This document shows, piece by piece, positions 6,019 to 10,000 of a stretch of 10,000 bases of DNA (position 1 is the first letter of the stretch; the number at the start of each line of letters is the position of its first letter). The notes beneath the pieces were generated by a model. The model was not told the DNA's origin and ran no database searches. It saw nothing but the letters and a program-made list of their open reading frames with translations. The stretch is from Kiritimatiellota bacterium (GTDB lineage Bacteria > Verrucomicrobiota > Kiritimatiellia > JAAZAB01): positions 1 to 10,000 of the forward strand of contig VSJD01000006.1 of NCBI GenBank assembly GCA_008636095.1. Direction: 5' to 3'. The position numbers and the translations under genes are program-made.

Positions 6019-6627
6019 TTATTTGGCCTTAATAAAATATTTTGTGTTAAGAATAGCTTCTAATTTCTGCCGCTTGTCTTTGTCTGTTTGTTTTTCAATG
6101 GCTTTTTCAATAACAAACCTCCCCCCTTCTGATCCCTCGACGGCACTAATAACTTGCGCCGAGAGATCGCGCACAACTTCATTATCGCTTTCTTCAAGGT
6201 TCTTTATCATAAATGGGGTCGCCGGTTTTCCAATTCTTATTAGAGCCAATTTGGCAGGAAACGTTTCAAATCCTATGGGGTCTGGACTACCGTCGAAAAG
6301 AGATATATTCTTTGATAACATATCCAGACCTTTGTCTATTTTACAGCGCCCTATCAATACCGCTGCCGCACATTTCGCTTCATTTGAATATTCTGGCTGC
6401 GCCAATATCTCAATTAATGAATTTTGAAGATCATTAGACTTTTTGCCATTATACTCTTTTTCAATAGAGTTAATAACCGCCAGCCTCTCTCTCTCTCTCG
6501 CATTTTTTAATCGCTCGGCAGATACGTTTAACTTATTTGTCTGGATAATATCGTTTGTTTTTGCATTTACATAGTGACCAAAGCAAAGAATGGCCACACT
6601 GATCATCGTTAATAGATGCAATTTCAT
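6019..6627 (-). CDS. Exported HEAT-repeat protein (second copy)
   Basis: The product is 202 residues, from ATG 6627 with AAAGGAG (6640-6634) six bases upstream. A Sec signal peptide is clear: MKLHLL, a hydrophobic core to about 18, and YVNA before the likely cleavage after residue 22; there is no lipobox cysteine. The mature protein is helical, with HEAT-like helix pairs such as EAKCAAAVLIGR, FPAKLALIRIGKPATPFMIKNL and EVVRDLSAQVISAVEGSEGG. HEAT repeats bind other proteins, and no catalytic residues are evident. It starts 20 bases after the Ig-like gene, so it is co-transcribed. It resembles in plan (signal peptide plus HEAT, about 200 residues) the gene at 8032-8706, though the sequences have diverged. 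A (CT)7 tract lies in its 5' half. The partner protein is unknown. Confidence 0.7.
   Translation of the reverse strand: MKLHLLTMISVAILCFGHYVNAKTNDIIQTNKLNVSAERLKNARERERLAVINSIEKEYNGKKSNDLQNSLIEILAQPEYSNEAKCAAAVLIGRCKIDKGLDMLSKNISLFDGSPDPIGFETFPAKLALIRIGKPATPFMIKNLEESDNEVVRDLSAQVISAVEGSEGGRFVIEKAIEKQTDKDKRQKLEAILNTKYFIKAK
6485..6499. repeat. CT dinucleotide microsatellite inside a coding sequence
   Basis: Seven and a half CT units run from 6485 to 6499. On the coding strand this is a GA tract giving alternating Arg-Glu (RERER, residues 44-48 of the HEAT protein). Gain or loss of a unit would shift the frame early in the gene. Confidence 0.7.
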
Positions 6628-6647
6628 AAACCGCTCCTTTTGATTAA

Positions 6648-8027
6648 TTACGGTGGATTATAATACGGTCCCGAGGGGAAATCAGGGTTGCCCACATCGA
6701 TATCTTTCAAATTAATTTGAAGATCAAGGTTGGTATTATCTTTCCATCTGGCAAACCAATGCCACAATGCATTAGACGAACAAATCGCACCATTCCATGT
6801 AACATATTGCTTAAAATGGTCATACCGTTCACATGAATCCAAAACCTGATCAGGCGAGATAAATTTTGTTATGTTTGGAGCATCGAGATCGTAAATCTGG
6901 CCAAGTGAATCTGGGGGATTATATTTCTTATCTTCGTCCTGAGTGTATGAATCAAAAGTCCACGCATCACACCATCTGCTTGTCCAAACATTACCGTCAA
7001 TATATTCATGACGCTTCATATATCGTTCTATTGTAAACCCATTACTTACAACCGTATAAACATCACTAGGTTGAAGCTTGCCTATAGGAATGACTTTCCC
7101 AGCGGCCGCCTTGGCCCAAAATACATATTGAGTGCCATCTGGTATCAGATAATCATAGACTACAGCACCAAGACTTTCAGTCTTGTCAAGACGATTAGAC
7201 TCAAACCTCGCTGAATTCGGCGTATTGGTAGTACTACCTGTCGTCCTTATTTCCAATTCGGCCCAGATGATCCAAACATGCCCGGTCGCCGATGACCCGC
7301 CACAGGTTGCAACCAGTTCTGTATGCGCTGACACATTTTTGGGAACTTTCCGCTGAAGTTGATTGGTTGTCACCTCTTCGCCGCCCGACCAGGAAATGAA
7401 ATCTGCTGGGAGCGAAGTAGGATCGATATCCGGTTCGATCTCCGCCCGGACAACGACGTATTCTGTTGGACTATTCGTGTCCTTGATGTCGGCCCATGTG
7501 TTCGTGGGGATAACGTTGCTGGATGTTGCTCCAGAGACAAGTTGAATAGACTCCACTTTAAGGACGGTCACGGAACACGTGTCATAACAATTGGAAAAAT
7601 CAGGAGCATAGGCCTTTACCATGTAATTGCTCGCAATTGATCCGGCATTGACAACAACACTCGTGCCAACCGAGCTTCCCTGAATACTGGCTCCATTCTG
7701 AACCGACGGAATCACCGTCCATTGCGCATCCAAACTGCTGTCAGGTGTAAGATGCAGGCTGACTGTATTGCTGACCGCAACATATATGTTGGTCTCCACT
7801 ATATCTATTTTCCAAACCTGCAAATTCACTTCATCATAAAAACTCGCGTTGTCCTTGGATGTTGCACGGACCTTGTAATTTGTCGCAACGTTACCGGGCG
7901 TTATCTCCGCCTGCCAAGCGTTGCTTGATGGTATCCCGGCTCCATCTGTCAAAACCGGAATTATTGTCCAATCCACCCCTTGCGGAATATTTGTTCCGGT
8001 CACGGCAAGATAAAGAAATTCGTTCAT
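6648..8027 (-). CDS. Ig-like surface protein fragment lacking its N-terminus
   Basis: The product is 459 residues if started at ATG 8027, four bases after the HEAT gene stop. The frame is open 27 codons further, but there it only shadows the HEAT gene. Two tandem Ig-like beta-sandwich repeats of about 84 residues are visible: VDWTIIP (18-24) with AQWTVIP (101-107), NYKVRA (50-55) with NYMVKA (134-139), and YDEV..(64) with YDTC..(148). A third less similar domain follows (about 160-250), then a Trp/Tyr/Asp-rich C-terminal part ending in YYNPP. The first repeat lacks its opening strand. There is no signal peptide and no good ribosome-binding site, whereas proteins of this style are normally exported. 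I infer that the 5' end was lost and that the remaining ORF may not be expressed in a useful form. Its original role was probably cell-surface or extracellular. Confidence 0.6.
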   Translation of the reverse strand: MNEFLYLAVTGTNIPQGVDWTIIPVLTDGAGIPSSNAWQAEITPGNVATNYKVRATSKDNASFYDEVNLQVWKIDIVETNIYVAVSNTVSLHLTPDSSLDAQWTVIPSVQNGASIQGSSVGTSVVVNAGSIASNYMVKAYAPDFSNCYDTCSVTVLKVESIQLVSGATSSNVIPTNTWADIKDTNSPTEYVVVRAEIEPDIDPTSLPADFISWSGGEEVTTNQLQRKVPKNVSAHTELVATCGGSSATGHVWIIWAELEIRTTGSTTNTPNSARFESNRLDKTESLGAVVYDYLIPDGTQYVFWAKAAAGKVIPIGKLQPSDVYTVVSNGFTIERYMKRHEYIDGNVWTSRWCDAWTFDSYTQDEDKKYNPPDSLGQIYDLDAPNITKFISPDQVLDSCERYDHFKQYVTWNGAICSSNALWHWFARWKDNTNLDLQINLKDIDVGNPDFPSGPYYNPP

Positions 8028-8031
8028 TGCT

Positions 8032-8706
8032 TTATGGAGTTTTGGCCTTGATAACCTCGTTTGAACTCGAATTACAATATTTATTGCTGTTTGCCATCCA
8101 CCATTCACGCCAATTATTGATATTTTCTTGTGCAGGTAGTTTATCCGCTGAAATAATTGGATTGGGAATAATTGTAGCTAAAGCTTTCATGGCAATAACA
8201 TTTATAGGTTCATAAAGTATTTTCCCTTGTGGCATTTCTCCCTTTGGCCCACGCATATTCGGATCATACCCTTTCATTTTACGTGACTTATTATTTTCCA
8301 ACAGATTAACCAATACCTCTATGGCCGAGCTGTTAGCTACATAGGCCAGTTTTTTGATTGCATGGTCTTGCAACATTGGATTATCGCTCTTCAGTTCAGC
8401 AAGAATTTCGTTCATAGCCTCACTGTCACCAAGTTTCGCTAAGGCCATTTGGACACAAGATGAGATGCTTCCAAAAGCTTTGTTTTTATTGTTATCTCGA
8501 ATTATTTTGAGTTCTGGGATTGCCTCTCGTTTCCCTTGTTTTCCTAACTCTAAAATAGCTTCTTTATTTCCAGTTTTAGCCGCTTGAACCAGAACTTCCT
8601 GTGATGCCTCTCCTTGACGCAGATTATTGTCGTCCGTTTTCTGTGCCGTTCCCTGTATAATATTTATTCCAAATAAAACTAAAACCAGCATAATGGCTTT
8701 TTTCAT
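8032..8706 (-). CDS. Exported HEAT-repeat protein (first copy)
   Basis: The product is 224 residues, from ATG 8706 with AAGGAG (8716-8711) four bases upstream. The signal peptide has KK at 2-3, a hydrophobic core at 4-17 and GTAQ before a probable cleavage near residue 21-22. The mature protein carries HEAT/PBS-lyase-type repeats: EAILELGKQGKREAIPELK, VQMALAKLGDSEAMNEILAEL, DHAIKKLAYVANSSAIEVLVNLL and a later helix around INVIAMKALATII. It ends in a NWREWWMANSNKY segment, a W-x-x-WW pattern seen at the C-terminus of many bacterial HEAT proteins. A binding role outside the cytoplasm is likely and no enzyme motif is present. It follows the metalloprotease-like CDS by 12 bases and abuts the Ig-like CDS by 4, so all three would share a transcript. 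Function and partner are unknown. Confidence 0.75.
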   Translation of the reverse strand: MKKAIMLVLVLFGINIIQGTAQKTDDNNLRQGEASQEVLVQAAKTGNKEAILELGKQGKREAIPELKIIRDNNKNKAFGSISSCVQMALAKLGDSEAMNEILAELKSDNPMLQDHAIKKLAYVANSSAIEVLVNLLENNKSRKMKGYDPNMRGPKGEMPQGKILYEPINVIAMKALATIIPNPIISADKLPAQENINNWREWWMANSNKYCNSSSNEVIKAKTP

Positions 8707-8718
8707 AAGACTCCTTGC

Positions 8719-9288
8719 TTATGGATTAACTTTATCCCAATCACTCTTTATCACCCTGCTCGGATTTGCGGAAGATGAATACGACAACATTAAATCCTCA
8801 ATATTTGAGCTTTCGCCCTCAATGCTTAATAAATGTCCCGTTTCATGCGCAGTTATGTTCACAGTTGAATTTTCGTGCGAATCACCTATCCAACTATAAC
8901 CCAGGGCAATACGTGTTGTCGCATTTGGAACTTCCATAGTTTTGACATAGTAAATATTAAAGTCGGCTGTTGCATCTTTGGCGGCAGTATCGATTATTTC
9001 GATCTCTGTAAGTGGCGAGTCTGCACAGCCACCGTCGCGGTTAATATCATAATTTACTGTTGTATTAGAACTGGTAACAGTGAAATACACATTTGCCTGC
9101 TTGCCCCAAGTGGTATTATTCAAATAGTCTTCTAACTGAGAAGCCGACGGAACATTGGTAGGAATAAGATTCTGGTTGTTTGCTGTTGTATTACAAATAC
9201 CATCATCACCCGTATCAATTGAATCGCCACTCACTGTATCATCGCCGTTCGTATTCGTATCGCGGAAATTATTTATTCCTTTGGTCAC
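8719..9288 (-). CDS. Metalloprotease-like protein (HExxH), 5' end probably lost
   Basis: The product is 189 residues if started at GTG 9288, but no Shine-Dalgarno or signal peptide precedes it. The frame is open through the RAYT-flanking repeat to a stop at 9336-9334, so the true start has probably been removed. An Asp/Asn/Gly-rich segment at 10-30 resembles calcium-binding linkers of extracellular proteins. HETGH at 148-152 preceded by NITA is a zincin active site: two His ligands and the catalytic Glu149. DLMLSY at 165-170 could be the Met-turn of a metzincin. The metzincin pattern HExxHxxGxxH is imperfect, with Ser155 for Gly and Gly158 at the third-ligand position, flanked by E157 and E159. 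The original was probably a secreted protease. The present copy may be inactive, poorly expressed or both. Confidence 0.6.
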   Translation of the reverse strand: MTKGINNFRDTNTNGDDTVSGDSIDTGDDGICNTTANNQNLIPTNVPSASQLEDYLNNTTWGKQANVYFTVTSSNTTVNYDINRDGGCADSPLTEIEIIDTAAKDATADFNIYYVKTMEVPNATTRIALGYSWIGDSHENSTVNITAHETGHLLSIEGESSNIEDLMLSYSSSANPSRVIKSDWDKVNP

Positions 9289-9299
9289 GCAGATGAAAA

Positions 9300-9333
9300 C
9301 CGTGGGGTCAGCCCTTAGAATAGAGATTAAGGA
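9300..9333. repeat. Hairpin repeat flanking the RAYT gene
   Basis: The segment begins CGTGGGGTCAG and contains CCTTA (9313-9317) pairing with TAAGG (9328-9332). An alternative fold is CCTT/AAGG plus AAT/ATT around the loop AGAG. It starts 9 bases beyond the RAYT stop codon. From memory, GGGGTCAG-type sequences with a TTAA-rich hairpin often flank RAYT genes. It is also the point at which the metalloprotease frame stops making sense, so it likely marks the edge of the mobile cassette. Confidence 0.5.
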
Positions 9334-9341
9334 TTAATTTA

Positions 9342-10000
9342 TCAACTTCGCTGCAAGGCCTTCTCAATTTTCTCTACTCGGGAGCGCAGCGTAACGTCTG
9401 CAGCCAGTCTGCATCTTAACTTCTTTAACTGGCAACTGATCGCCACGCCGGTCTTGGCTCCGAGAATCACGGCGACTTCCCGTTGCGTCCGACCACCGTA
9501 TTTACAAAGCATCCAACTGGCCACCGCCCTCCATGTGGCGTCTCTGCGTCTTTCCAATAAATATTCCCGCCCTATACCAACCCGCTTCGCCACCGCGTTC
9601 AGGATCAATTCGGTGTCCAGATTACGTCCGGTATGCCGAAAGGAGACATCTTCCTGAACTCCTCGTTGCTCAAGCAGTTCCCGATAACACCCATCCACCC
9701 ACTCCCGAAACTTCGCATTCCCAATGCTGCGTGGCGATTTCTCCAGCTCTCCAAGAAACTCATCGTCCGTCGCTTCCAATCCACCTTCCACAAATGCCCT
9801 GTATTTCCCGGGCCTTATTTGCTTGCCACCCCCCATCAGGACCAGCATCGGCTCGTAATCCACACACTCATTGCGCGGTCCCTGACCGATGTAGGACGGA
9901 TACGTGCTCCACTGGTACGCACGCAGATACGCCACCTTCTCCGCCCTCGGCTTGTCGACCAGCGTGGCCACCTTGACGGGATTTAAGTGAACATACCGGC
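9342..10000 (-). CDS. RAYT: REP-associated tyrosine transposase, 5' end outside window
   Basis: The frame runs unbroken to the window edge; 218 residues are visible, so the GTG at 9971 is not the start. The first residues read RYVHLNPVKV, the hallmark (Y)(I/V)HxNPV(R/K) box of Y1-type REP-associated transposases. Its tyrosine is the likely strand-cleaving nucleophile. The HUH motif lies upstream and is not visible. QWSTYPSYIG follows, matching the usual YxWSS.Y region, and the C-terminus has a helix-turn-helix (WRAVASWMLCKYGG, then TQREVAVILGAKTG) with a basic tail, typical of the longer DnaA-like-tailed RAYTs. Such proteins cut and rejoin single-stranded DNA at palindromic REP sequences. It is GC-richer than the block before it. 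A hairpin repeat follows the stop. Confidence 0.85.
   Translation of the reverse strand, partial: RYVHLNPVKVATLVDKPRAEKVAYLRAYQWSTYPSYIGQGPRNECVDYEPMLVLMGGGKQIRPGKYRAFVEGGLEATDDEFLGELEKSPRSIGNAKFREWVDGCYRELLEQRGVQEDVSFRHTGRNLDTELILNAVAKRVGIGREYLLERRRDATWRAVASWMLCKYGGRTQREVAVILGAKTGVAISCQLKKLRCRLAADVTLRSRVEKIEKALQRS

Noticed and set aside
5722..6063. Open frame of 113 codons on the plus strand
   Set aside because: It lies across the IS remnant and the end of the HEAT gene on the opposite strand, has no ribosome-binding site and shows no coherent protein features.
7008..7928. Several plus-strand open frames inside the Ig-like gene
   Set aside because: All are antisense shadows of a frame with clear internal protein repeats.
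9454..9986. Plus-strand frames of 67-147 codons opposite the RAYT gene
   Set aside because: They are antisense to a frame with the conserved HxNPV box and helix-turn-helix; the Pro/His/Arg-rich translations are typical of antisense reading of GC-rich genes.
1..10000. CRISPR array, tRNA or rRNA gene
   Set aside because: No regularly spaced direct repeats, cloverleaf-like segment with a TTC-type T-arm, or rRNA-conserved stretch was found on reading both strands.

Overview
The window suggests a Gram-negative bacterium. It carries an LpxL/HtrB-type acyltransferase, a membrane-anchored SurA/PpiD-like foldase and several genes with Sec signal peptides. Ig-like surface proteins, exported HEAT-repeat proteins and a RAYT transposase together would fit the PVC superphylum (Kiritimatiellota/Lentisphaerota type). 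That placement is an impression from protein style, not a proof.

The left part (1-4458) is GC-rich, ordinary genome. It starts inside a lysophospholipid acyltransferase gene (1-660), overlapped by a family 2 glycosyltransferase gene (638-1348). A VanX/DdpX-type M15 D,D-dipeptidase follows (1441-2340). All three act on envelope lipid, glycan or peptidoglycan substrates. Convergent to them is a 575-residue PpiD/SurA-like membrane protein (4458-2731, minus strand) in which no intact parvulin domain is visible. The gaps hold strong palindromes, two of which (1354-1387 and 2468-2505) are clearly copies of one repeat.

The middle (about 4584-9290, all minus strand) is visibly AT-richer and looks like an accessory block. 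In transcription order it contains: a metalloprotease-like CDS with no 5' end; an exported HEAT-repeat gene; an Ig-like surface-protein CDS that starts inside an Ig-like domain and has no signal peptide; a second exported HEAT-repeat gene; the remnant of an IS4-type element fused to the 3' end of another gene; and an unrecognised secreted 356-residue protein. Terminator-like hairpins with a U-run close the block. The pattern is headless secreted-protein segments alternating with intact exported HEAT genes. It looks like an eroded, rearranged array; whether it was once a functional paired system is an open inference.

The right end (9300-10000) is a GC-rich RAYT (REP-associated tyrosine transposase) gene running off the window, followed by a short hairpin repeat. 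The metalloprotease reading frame runs straight into this repeat, so the RAYT cassette or its flanking recombination probably removed the start of that gene. I saw no tRNA, rRNA or CRISPR array.
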